Of a DNA stretch of 64,000 nt, positions 56,848-64,000 are shown one piece after another; position 1 is the first letter of the stretch, and every line of letters starts with the position of its first letter. The position numbers and the translations under genes were made by a program. This stretch comes from Sphingobacteriales bacterium (lineage in GTDB: Bacteria; Bacteroidota; Bacteroidia; Chitinophagales; Chitinophagaceae), in contig JADJGB010000008.1 of assembly GCA_016708305.1 (NCBI GenBank), forward strand, positions 2,170,001-2,234,000, written 5' to 3'. The notes below the pieces were generated by a model that saw nothing but the letters and a program-made list of their open reading frames with translations, was not told the DNA's origin and did not search any database.

Positions 56848-57899
56848 TATCCATTATTAAGCCTATAAAGTCCATCTTCACCTTTATAAATCCAATCATG
56901 TAACAACATGGTGTTAAACCATTTCTTGCCTGCATCTTCTTTTAACAAGGCTGCCTTTGCAATTTTTTTAATCGCTTCGCCGTGCCTCAAAGAGGTTTGA
57001 CCTGAAAAAACATCTTTAGCGACCTGTTCAATTTTGTTAAGATGCTTAATATTAGCGGCTGGCTTGTCCGGTGCATCTACAGGTAAATGATAGCCCTTTT
57101 CTTTAGAATATTTGAAGTGTATCGGCTGCAAGTCGCTCAAACCTGCCTTTCTCATTATCTTAGGTTCGGCGGTTGAAGTGTCGCCATCTTTTTTAATGGC
57201 AACAAGTCCGTAACACTGGCGTTGTAGATGACTACCCAAATGTCCACGCTCTTTGTCGCTATTCGGATTCAGGTGTATTACAACAATAACAGGGCAATGA
57301 TATTTTATAGCCAAATGAGTAAAGGATTCAACCAAAGTATTGGCTTGCTCTTCATCATTGACAGAGGTTATGTAATCCGCTCCACCATCAATAAAGATGC
57401 TATGAATACCGCCGAACTCATTGTAAGCCGCCTCGCACACGTCATCGGTGAACTGCTTGTAATCGTTCACAGATAATTGCCGGATATTGTACGATAGCAG
57501 GTTATCCGGTGTAGTATCTTCGCCTAAACGCTTTAAAATCGTTTTAACTCCATACTGCTGGTCATACTCGCTTTGCTCGCTGTCCATGTGGATAACCGCC
57601 TTTCTTTCGGTGTTCGGGATTACTTCAATCTCATTAAAACCGTCATAAATGCCTGATAAACTCAAAGCTCCTGCAAGTAATACGCTGCTAAATGCTGTCT
57701 TGCCTACCTTAGGGGCTGCGCTAATCGCTGTAATGTTTCCGGCTGCTGCAATGCCTGACCCGTCCCATGTAATTACAGGTACATTATTAGGATAGTCCTT
57801 TTCCGCCGTAATACGCAAATGGTCAAAGTCATTAAGGTTTTTAACGCCTGTGAGCTCCTGCATTATTTCAGTGGAGTCTGGTAATTTTTTTACTTCCAT
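56847..57899 (-). CDS. RepA-like AAA family ATPase
   Basis: A 350-residue RecA-fold ATPase (AAA_25/RepA type). Walker A is SAAPKVGKTAF (about 84-94); Walker B is SIFIDGGADYI; then VIVVIHLNPN and GHLGSHLQRQCYGLVAIKKD. Related proteins are helicases of plasmids and integrated elements. The C-terminus has winged-helix character. The start overlaps the preceding 98-residue gene by 10 bp. Confidence 0.85.
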   Translation of the reverse strand: MEVKKLPDSTEIMQELTGVKNLNDFDHLRITAEKDYPNNVPVITWDGSGIAAAGNITAISAAPKVGKTAFSSVLLAGALSLSGIYDGFNEIEVIPNTERKAVIHMDSEQSEYDQQYGVKTILKRLGEDTTPDNLLSYNIRQLSVNDYKQFTDDVCEAAYNEFGGIHSIFIDGGADYITSVNDEEQANTLVESFTHLAIKYHCPVIVVIHLNPNSDKERGHLGSHLQRQCYGLVAIKKDGDTSTAEPKIMRKAGLSDLQPIHFKYSKEKGYHLPVDAPDKPAANIKHLNKIEQVAKDVFSGQTSLRHGEAIKKIAKAALLKEDAGKKWFNTMLLHDWIYKGEDGLYRLNNG

Positions 57900-58186
57900 T
57901 GCTTCGCCCCTCCCTTAGCGTAATCAGGGTTACACGTCAATAGCATGGCAGGATAATGTGTTATCGGGCAGATGATTTTTTTCACCTCCCAAAGTCTGCC
58001 CTCCTTTTCAAGTTTGCGCTTTCTGCGACAAAGGTTCGGACGATAAATATTCAATGCTGTGGCTACCTGTGTGGCGGTTGCAGGTTGCCTGAAAAGATAG
58101 TTGAAAACCGCCTGCAATTCGCTATCTTTGTGGTGTGCTTTAATTCTTTTGCCACCTTCGCCGGTGGCTTCTTTTTTGTTTTTCAT
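57890..58186 (-). CDS. Small winged-helix-like DNA-binding protein
   Basis: A 98-residue basic protein. LQAVFNYLFRQPATATQVAT followed by ALNIYRPNLCRRKRKLEKEG reads like a winged helix that separates adenine/primase-type regulators in such elements. Overlaps the ATPase gene start by 10 bp, so it is translationally coupled. Confidence 0.6.
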   Translation of the reverse strand: MKNKKEATGEGGKRIKAHHKDSELQAVFNYLFRQPATATQVATALNIYRPNLCRRKRKLEKEGRLWEVKKIICPITHYPAMLLTCNPDYAKGGAKQWK

Positions 58187-58193
58187 ATAGGTT

Positions 58194-58511
58194 TTATTTT
58201 AGGTTGGTTAAAAAATTATCGGTTTCAACTGCTATTTCAGAAACAGTTTTTTTCCTGCCTTGCTCCAAATAAATCATTAAATCTTTATAGGTGAAATAAA
58301 GCCGTTTCCCTCGCTTTAGGTGTGGTAATTCGCCCCTGCCTACTTTAGCGTATAAAGTAGGAACACTTAATTTTAAAAATGCTGCTGCTTCCTGAATTGT
58401 AAGAGGTGTTTCAGGTAGTTCTTTCTTTGGCTGCTCCTTTGCAATAACCTGCATTAATAGGTTTTCAATGCTGGTTAATCTTGTTTCTAATTGGTCAAAT
58501 GGATTATTCAT
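58194..58511 (-). CDS. Helix-turn-helix excisionase-like protein
   Basis: A 105-residue protein with an N-terminal coiled coil (FDQLETRLTSIENLLMQVI) and a MerR/HTH_17 domain: TIQEAAAFLKLSVPTLYAKV, GRGELPHLKRGKRLYFTYKD. This is the standard excisionase/DNA-binding partner of Bacteroidetes tyrosine recombinases. Confidence 0.88.
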   Translation of the reverse strand: MNNPFDQLETRLTSIENLLMQVIAKEQPKKELPETPLTIQEAAAFLKLSVPTLYAKVGRGELPHLKRGKRLYFTYKDLMIYLEQGRKKTVSEIAVETDNFLTNLK

Positions 58512-58595
58512 GCTTTAAAATTTTATTATTAAAGCACAAAAAAGAGGGGTGAAAAAAGTGAATAAAAAAATGAATTTAGTGAACTGTTATTTTTA

Positions 58596-59434
58596 TTAAG
58601 TTGTACTTATTGCATATTTATAAAAGTTGCATCCAAATAGATTTTCTTTTGAAATTTCCTGTTTATCTAAAATTGAAAATAATTGTTTACAATAATTTAA
58701 GTATTCGTAAGAAATAACATCATTTGAATTACTTCGCCAAATTTCACCTAAAGCAAAAGCAATCTTCTTTACTACGCCACTTTTTACAAAAACAGGCTTA
58801 TCTAATGTAATTGGTTTATTTGAGAAAAAACTCATTAAACAACGAACTGCCTGTGTATAGTCATTTTGTGAATTAAATTTATTCAGAAATGGTTCTAACT
58901 GTTTTTTTATGGTTTCATAAAGTTCACTATTTTCAGAAATTACTTTGTTTTCAAACTGTTCAATTTCGCTTTTGTCGGTGAAATAATTAAATAATTCATG
59001 CAGTATTTCATCCAATTCAAAAATGAAATTATCTAAATAACCAATTGCCTTAAATTTATAATATTGGTCTTTATATTTTAAAATTTCAGGCAAATCGGTT
59101 TCAGTAAAACTTTCAATAAATTCACTTACTGCTGTTATATTCCAGTTCCATAAGGTTTCAAATTTATTTGGGTCGCAAATGTTTAATTCTATCGCTTTTG
59201 TTTTTATTGGTAATGTAATGTTTCTCTGTAATGTTTCAATATTTTTATCCAGTTTTGGCTTAATCTCAATTTGCCTAAATTTTCCTTTATAATTCTTATT
59301 AGGGTTGGTGTTTGATAGTTCTTTTCTCTGTAAACGAATTTCATTTAGTATTTGGTCATACTGTTTGAAATTGTCAATATTTGAATGTAAAACTCAATAA
59401 ATTGAAACAGGTTATTTATTTTTTCTGGTATCAT
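58596..59434 (-). CDS. Unknown element protein coupled to the integrase, one frameshift
   Basis: About 279 residues after restoring one T near 59390. The start MIPEKINNLFQFIEF (ATG 59432-59434) overlaps the integrase TGA in the sequence ATGA. The protein is Asn/Lys/Ile-rich and helical: IRLQRKELSNTNPNKNYKGK, LNICDPNKFETLWNWNITAV, SNDVISYEYLNYCKQLFSIL. No signal peptide, membrane helix or known motif is seen. AT content is higher than in the flanking genes. It could be cargo or a regulator; a distant RteC-like role is possible but not supported by a motif. Confidence 0.65.
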
Positions 59435-60653
59435 TCTGCCTTTTTAAATTGTGTTAAAACATCGGTTGCTTTGTGGATTGCTTCATTTTCAAAACTTGCT
59501 AAATAACTTTGGGTTATTTTGGTGTTGCTATGTCCTAATAGTTCGCTTACCAATTCCACGCTTGATCCTGTACGCTTTAGTATAGTAGCAAACGAATGAC
59601 GGGCAAAATATGTAGTAACTTCGCTATTAATGCCTACTTCCTTTGCAATTTGTTTTATATACTTGTTTATATTCTTTGTTACTTGCTGGTACACTTCCCT
59701 TTGCCTTTCGGCTGTCATTTTTTTTTGCAGGTGTGGAAACAAATAACTTTCAGGGTCAATGCTTAAAACCCCCCACTTTCTTATAACCTCCTTTGCCTCT
59801 GGCTTTAAAGAAACTGTTATCATTTGCGGTTCTTTTTTGCTTCGAACTGTTTTTGCTCGCTGGTACGTCAATATATTGCCGCTAATATTTTTACGTTTCA
59901 GTAAACAAAAATCTTTTACATTCATGCCATTGCCCAAATAAATAAATATCCAGTAATCCCTTGCCATTTCCTGCATTGTACCTGCTTTAGCATCAAAAAA
60001 AACAATCTTTGAAATATCTTCAATAGGCAAAGCCTTTTTAATATTCTTGCCTGTGGGTATGGAATAACCGCCCGCCCTTTCGCCAAAAGGGTAAAGGCTC
60101 CTATCTATATTTTGCAGGTTGTAAATGGCTCGTAAAGCCCGCAAATAAATGCCTACTGTGGTAATGCTTTTACCATTTTTTAGCATCCAGTTTTCATATT
60201 GTTGTAAGAAAGTTTTGAAATATCTGCAAACCTCAATTTAGGTTTAAATTCATGCAGGCTTTTTTTTGCTGCTTCGTAAGTAATGGCAGTTCCAATTCTG
60301 TTTTCGCTTTTCAGTTCCTTTATTTTTTCATCAAAGGCAAAATAAACCGTGTCGGCTGCCTGTCTATTTGTTAAATATATTTTCTCGAATTTCTCAAAAG
60401 TGAAAACCGCTAATTTTTCGGCTGCTTCAATAGCCTTTGTTTCAAAAGCTGTTATCTTCCTGTAAAGTGTGGTTTCTGTTTCGGTTCGCCTTTTGGCTGT
60501 CATTACTCGGTTAAAATCATTTTCTGACAATTCAAAAGGTGTAGGGTAGTCTTTGCGTTCCCTGTTATTTCGTACCCTAATAACTAAAGGAAACAAACCG
60601 CTTTTCTTTTTTCGCCGTGTATCTAAAAAGACTTTTATCGTTGCTGTTTTCAT
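59431..60653 (-). CDS. Tyrosine recombinase (integrase), one frameshift
   Basis: Catalyses integration and excision at tRNA-Arg. N-terminal Arm-binding domain (TIKVFLDTRRKKKSGLFPLV), SAM-like core-binding domain, and catalytic domain with ARHSFATILKRTG (His-x-x-Arg type), LLGHSNTKITQSYLASF (second His and nucleophile Tyr). The first catalytic Arg is not obvious: the position reads YLGNGMNVKDFC, as in several Bacteroidetes integrases. The pieces 60180-60653 and 59431-60186 join after adding one A near 60208 (DISKTFLQQYENWMLKNGKS). Corrected length 407. Confidence 0.92.
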
Positions 60654-60668
60654 ACTTCAATTTTTTGT

Positions 60669-60688
60669 GCCCACAATTTGCCCACAAA
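60669..60688 (+). repeat. Arm-site-like repeat, right copy
   Basis: Identical to 55231-55250 and 16 bp upstream of the integrase start. Confidence 0.75.
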
Positions 60689-60811
60689 ATTAATATAATA
60701 ACACTAAATAACAATAAGTAAGTATAAAAATAAAATCCTTTATTTATAAGGTTTTCAGCGTGTTATACTGTGTTTTGTTATTTTTGGTATATGGTTGTTT
60801 TACCCGTTTTT

Positions 60812-60860
60812 TTTGACTACGGATCAAAAGGTTTTAGGTTTGAATCCTAACGGGGTCACA
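60812..60860 (+). repeat. attR: 49-bp direct repeat
   Basis: Exact copy of 55131-55179; a 3' tRNA-Arg fragment left at the right junction. Confidence 0.93.
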
Positions 60861-60873
60861 AGCTAATATGCAG

Positions 60874-60905
60874 AGCATCCTTTTTAACAAAGGGTGCTTT
60901 TTTTT
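60874..60905 (+). terminator. Original tRNA-Arg terminator
   Basis: Ten-bp stem AGCATCCTTT/AAAGGGTGCT (one G-T) with loop TTAAC and eight T. It follows attR and is likely the terminator used before the element integrated. Confidence 0.8.
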
Positions 60906-60919
60906 AGTAATACACATCA

Positions 60920-62131
60920 TTAATGCACATGCCCTTCTTCCCCTGTATTATTCATTTTTGCCAGAATGAAAAATGAGTTTTTGGTAACTATTTTTGAACC
61001 GGCAGGTATTTCCTTCAATGCCGTAATTTGGGTATATCCCAAATCGGTAACGCCTTTTACTACCGGAATTTTTTCAAAAGTTACTATTTCATCCTTGCCT
61101 TCACCTGCGTGGTCATGGGTATCGGCTTTGTTTTCTTTTCCTGACACTATGAAAATATAATCAAGCCCTTTATCGCTTACTATGGCTTCGGTAGGCAGCG
61201 CTGCACCCACAGACCTGTCGAGGCTGATTAATGCCGTTACACTCATGCCGTCAATCAGACCGTATTTATTGCCGGTTACCCTGGCATGAACAGGCACCGT
61301 TTTACTGTCGCCTTCAAATGCAGTACCGATAGAGTAGATGCTGGCATCATATTCTGTGCCGGGGTTATTGGTGAGTGTAAAATGGATTATTTGTCCGGGC
61401 TTAACCTTTGGCAGGTCTTTTTCATAAACAAAAATATCCAGATGGAGTTGCGAATTGTTTACAATTTCGGCAATGGGCGAAGCCATATCCACATTGCTGC
61501 CAATCTGGGCAATCACTTTGCTAATGGTACCGGGGATGGGCGCTCTTACTGCAATAACCGACGAATAACTTTGCGAAGCACCAATGCCTCCCAATTGTTT
61601 TTGAACGCCTGAACGCTGGCTTCGCAGGGTTGCCAGTTCTGTGTGAGCCTGTTGCAGCCGCTTCAATGGTGCAGCATTTCCTTCCACCAATTGTTTCTGC
61701 CGATTCACTTCTAATTCTGCCAGTTTTATCTGTTCGTTCAGTTGTTGCACCTCCTGCTGCATCTTCATCAGTTCGGGATTTTTAATGGTTGCTATAGTCT
61801 GACCCTTGGCCACATTGCTTCCCGGCTGCACATTCAGGGTTAGTACAATGCCGTTATAAACAGGTGTAACATAAGCTTTGTTTTGATTGGGCACTGTCAA
61901 CATTCCGTTTACCTTAATGGTATTGGTGAGTTCTTTGCTTTCCAGTTCGCCTATCTGAATGTCAATAAGTTTTATTTGCTCACGAGTAAACTCAACGGTT
62001 GTTTCATTTTCGTGATTATTGTCTGTTTCAGTTGCCACATCTTTGGCATCGGTTGTTTTGGCTTCTTTTTTGTCTCCACAAGCTGCAATAGGCAAAGTCA
62101 GGATTAAAAATAAATAGATATATTTTTTCAT
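60920..62131 (-). CDS. Heavy-metal RND efflux periplasmic adaptor (CusB/CzcB-like)
   Basis: A 403-residue membrane-fusion lipoprotein (signal ending IAAC, Cys18). The biotinyl-lipoyl and alpha-hairpin regions read VYNGIVLTLNVQPGSNVAKG and IAQIGSNVDMASPIAEI, with a coiled hairpin between (LNEQIKLAELEVNRQKQLVE). The C-terminus is His-rich (DTHDHAGEG, NTGEEGHVH), which may help bind metal. It links the inner-membrane CzcA domain and the TolC-like domain of the next gene, 12 bp upstream. Confidence 0.92.
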   Translation of the reverse strand: MKKYIYLFLILTLPIAACGDKKEAKTTDAKDVATETDNNHENETTVEFTREQIKLIDIQIGELESKELTNTIKVNGMLTVPNQNKAYVTPVYNGIVLTLNVQPGSNVAKGQTIATIKNPELMKMQQEVQQLNEQIKLAELEVNRQKQLVEGNAAPLKRLQQAHTELATLRSQRSGVQKQLGGIGASQSYSSVIAVRAPIPGTISKVIAQIGSNVDMASPIAEIVNNSQLHLDIFVYEKDLPKVKPGQIIHFTLTNNPGTEYDASIYSIGTAFEGDSKTVPVHARVTGNKYGLIDGMSVTALISLDRSVGAALPTEAIVSDKGLDYIFIVSGKENKADTHDHAGEGKDEIVTFEKIPVVKGVTDLGYTQITALKEIPAGSKIVTKNSFFILAKMNNTGEEGHVH

Positions 62132-62143
62132 TTTGTGATAATG

Positions 62144-64000
62144 TTATTGATTGATAAAATAGTTGTATTCTATAACAGCCTGATTGTATTCGTTTAATGA
62201 TTGTAAATAATTTTTGCGGATATCTATTGCCTGTGTATAAAATTGATACATTTCCGCAAAGCTGATTTCGCCTGCCTGATAGCTCAACATGGCTGCTTTA
62301 AAGATTTCTTCCGATTCTTTTAGCCCTGGACCTTCATAATATTTCAAAATTTCGGCTGCCCTTAAAATATTTGTTAGCGTTGTTTCCCGCTGTGTTTCAA
62401 ACTGTGATTTTTGAAAATTGAGTTGCTTTTGCTGCAATTCCATATCTGCTTCGGCGGCTTTTATTTTGCTTCGGGCAGATGAAAGTCCGAAAAGCGGGAA
62501 AGCTGCTGAAACCGAAAAACCGGTAAAAGGATCTTTTATGCCATATAATTGCTGCGAAAAAAATCTTCCTGAAAATTCAGGCTTGTTGGTATTTTGCTGC
62601 ACGTGAATATTAGCTTTTGCGATATTGATATTCTGTTGCTGAAGCGCCAAAGATGGATGCAGGCTGTCAGGATTACAAATATTATAATGTAGTTTTTCGA
62701 GTTTTTCGGCCAAAGGCAGATAGGCAGAGTCTGTATTTAATAACATACTCAATTGCTGCTGCTGCTCGGTAATGTTCTTATTGTTTTGCTGAAGCAAAGC
62801 TTGTAATTCCTTCATCCTGGCTCCCGAAGCTATACTGTCGAGGCCGGCGGCATCGCCGGCTCTCACCCGCAGCCGGGTAGCTTTGTTCATTTCGGCATAG
62901 AGTGTATCTAATTTTTTGTACAGGGCAGCCACATCCTGCAAGTACCACAGTTGATAATATGCAACATTCACCTCTTTTCGAATGAGGGCATCTAAAGCCG
63001 ATTTGTTCATTTCATAAAACTTGAGTTGCTCTTCAAAGTACTGACGTTTCGCTTTGTAAAGCCCCGGCCATTCGATGGATTGAGTGATGCCTATTTTTAA
63101 AACGCCTTTGTGGTCGCTGGGTCGGATATCCTCGTTTTCCACAAAAAATCCGGTTTTTGGTATTTCACCGGCCGTTTTGAGTTCAAAACCTGCTTTTTTA
63201 ATCTGTGATTGATTGATGGGGTATTGAAGATTATTTCTGAAAGCAATATTTAAAGCATCTTTTGCCGATATTCTGGTCTGTGCGCCCGAAATGGTCGAAA
63301 ATCCAATGCCACAGATTAGTAATATCATAGTCTTAGGCACGTTCATATTCTTTTTAAAATTAATTTTTGAATAAAAAATGATATAGAGCAGAGGCAGTAC
63401 AAAGAGGGTAAGAATGGTTGCGGTTATCAATCCGCCAATCACTACGGTAGCAAGCGGTCTTTGTACTTCGGCACCGCTTCCCTGAGATAATGCCATTGGT
63501 AAAAACCCGAGTGATGCTACCGCCGCAGTCATCAATACCGGGCGAAGCCTGATAGCTGTTCCTTTAATTACTCTTTGTAAAATATTATTGACTCCTTCTT
63601 TTTTCAAATCGTTAAAGGTGCTGATGAGCACAATTCCATTGAGTACAGCCACACCAAACAATGCAATGAATCCTACACCTGCCGAAATGCTGAACGGCAT
63701 ACCTCTGATTAACAACGCAAAAACGCCTCCGATTGCGCTCATCGGGATAGCCGTAAAAATCAGCAGGCTCTCTTTTGCCGAACCAAAAGTGAGATACAGC
63801 ATTAAAAAGATGAGCGCCAGTGCGATGGGTACTACTATTCGCAATCTGGCTGCGCCTTCTTTTAGATTTTCGAAAGAACCTCCGAATGTGTAAAAATAAC
63901 CGGTAGGCAGTAAATGAGCCTTTGCCAATTTATCGCTTATTTCTTCCACAACCGTTTCTACGTCTCTGTTTCTAACGTTGAAGCCGACTACGATTCGGCG
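62144..64000 (-). CDS. CzcA-type RND pump fused to a TolC-like outer-membrane factor, N-terminus cut by the window edge
   Basis: The visible 618 residues begin RRIVVGFNVRNRDVETV at the window edge. The first part is the C-terminal portion of a heavy-metal RND pump (LRIVVPIALALIFLMLYLTF, GVAVLNGIVLISTFNDL, LRPVLMTAAVASLGFLPMAL, ATVVIGGLITATILTLFVLP). After a short second signal-like helix (MILLICGIGFSTISGAQT) it becomes a CzcC/TolC-type factor with long helices. This fusion is known in Bacteroidetes. With the adaptor it forms a complete cation exporter; metal not determined. Confidence 0.92.
   Translation of the reverse strand, partial: RRIVVGFNVRNRDVETVVEEISDKLAKAHLLPTGYFYTFGGSFENLKEGAARLRIVVPIALALIFLMLYLTFGSAKESLLIFTAIPMSAIGGVFALLIRGMPFSISAGVGFIALFGVAVLNGIVLISTFNDLKKEGVNNILQRVIKGTAIRLRPVLMTAAVASLGFLPMALSQGSGAEVQRPLATVVIGGLITATILTLFVLPLLYIIFYSKINFKKNMNVPKTMILLICGIGFSTISGAQTRISAKDALNIAFRNNLQYPINQSQIKKAGFELKTAGEIPKTGFFVENEDIRPSDHKGVLKIGITQSIEWPGLYKAKRQYFEEQLKFYEMNKSALDALIRKEVNVAYYQLWYLQDVAALYKKLDTLYAEMNKATRLRVRAGDAAGLDSIASGARMKELQALLQQNNKNITEQQQQLSMLLNTDSAYLPLAEKLEKLHYNICNPDSLHPSLALQQQNINIAKANIHVQQNTNKPEFSGRFFSQQLYGIKDPFTGFSVSAAFPLFGLSSARSKIKAAEADMELQQKQLNFQKSQFETQRETTLTNILRAAEILKYYEGPGLKESEEIFKAAMLSYQAGEISFAEMYQFYTQAIDIRKNYLQSLNEYNQAVIEYNYFINQ

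Larger units (their letters stand above)
55131..60860. mobile_element. Integrative element in tRNA-Arg(ACG), about 5.7 kb
   Basis: Bounded by 49-bp att repeats. All genes lie on the minus strand: tyrosine recombinase at the right end, an unknown gene coupled to it, an excisionase-like HTH protein, a small winged-helix-like protein, a RepA-like AAA ATPase, a BT4734/VirE-N-type protein, a small protein and a DUF5681 protein. No relaxase or conjugation genes are present, so it is a small integrative or satellite-type element rather than an ICE. Confidence 0.88.

Overview
The window comes from an AT-rich Bacteroidetes genome, most like Chitinophagaceae/Sphingobacteriales. The signs are a ribosomal L28-L33-DUF4295-FtsY cluster, genus-typical TAnnTTTG -7 promoter boxes with few Shine-Dalgarno sites, an ECF sigma/anti-sigma pair, PorT-like, SPOR and DUF6600 proteins, a LytTR response regulator, and a CzcA protein fused to a TolC-like domain. 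Most of the window is ordinary chromosome: dnaB, htpG, ftsY, ychF, lpdA, purC, cmk, pcm, rsmE, rlmH, rocD and six tRNA genes.

Layout. 1-2.4 kb: two-component system (kinase cut by the left edge). 2.5-6.5 kb: tRNA-Lys, DUF3347 protein, ABC-F ATPase, two BON/SH3 stress proteins, tRNA-Asp. 6.6-11.8 kb: LuxE-like and UbiA-like pair, e(P4) phosphatase, HtpG. 11.9-13.2 kb: one IS256-family element with clear terminal repeats and an 8-bp target duplication. 13.3-20.2 kb: lpdA, ribosomal proteins, ftsY, truncated globin, hemerythrin-like protein, CcoI-type copper ATPase, then an IS200-like relic. 20.8-34.4 kb: rhomboid protease, J protein, DUF6600 repeat protein, purC, aldose epimerase, tRNA-Leu, dnaB, rsmE, dCMP deaminase, pcm, LysE exporter, Fe-S oxidoreductase, phosphoribosyltransferase, cmk, Fic. 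34.5-43.0 kb: a minus-strand block with anti-sigma, ECF sigma, two large beta-helix surface proteins sharing an unusual C-terminal tail, a 51-residue membrane protein, and a TPR/HTH regulator. 43-55 kb: PorT-like barrel, rocD, carboxypeptidase-regulatory-domain protein, SpmAB, ychF, a broken AraC gene joined to a transposase relic, tRNA-Leu and tRNA-Gly, GT2, SPOR, second rhomboid, rlmH. 55.1-60.9 kb: a 5.7-kb integrative element in tRNA-Arg(ACG). 60.9-64 kb: heavy-metal RND efflux operon running off the right edge.

Data quality matters here. At least 30 one-base insertions or deletions, nearly all in homopolymer runs, break conserved genes, including three in the 78-codon rpmB and one in the T-stem of tRNA-Lys. 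I read these mainly as uncorrected sequencing errors, so split genes are annotated at full extent with the break described. Three premature TAG codons between 24.7 and 25.2 kb form a separate class, each explainable by a plus-strand C-to-T change.

The most interesting biology is the integrative element (49-bp att repeats, arm-site-like repeats, iteron-like repeats, an unknown gene coupled to the integrase), two tRNA relics carrying small palindromes, and the shared C-terminal module of the two beta-helix proteins, which looks like an internal lipoprotein signal.
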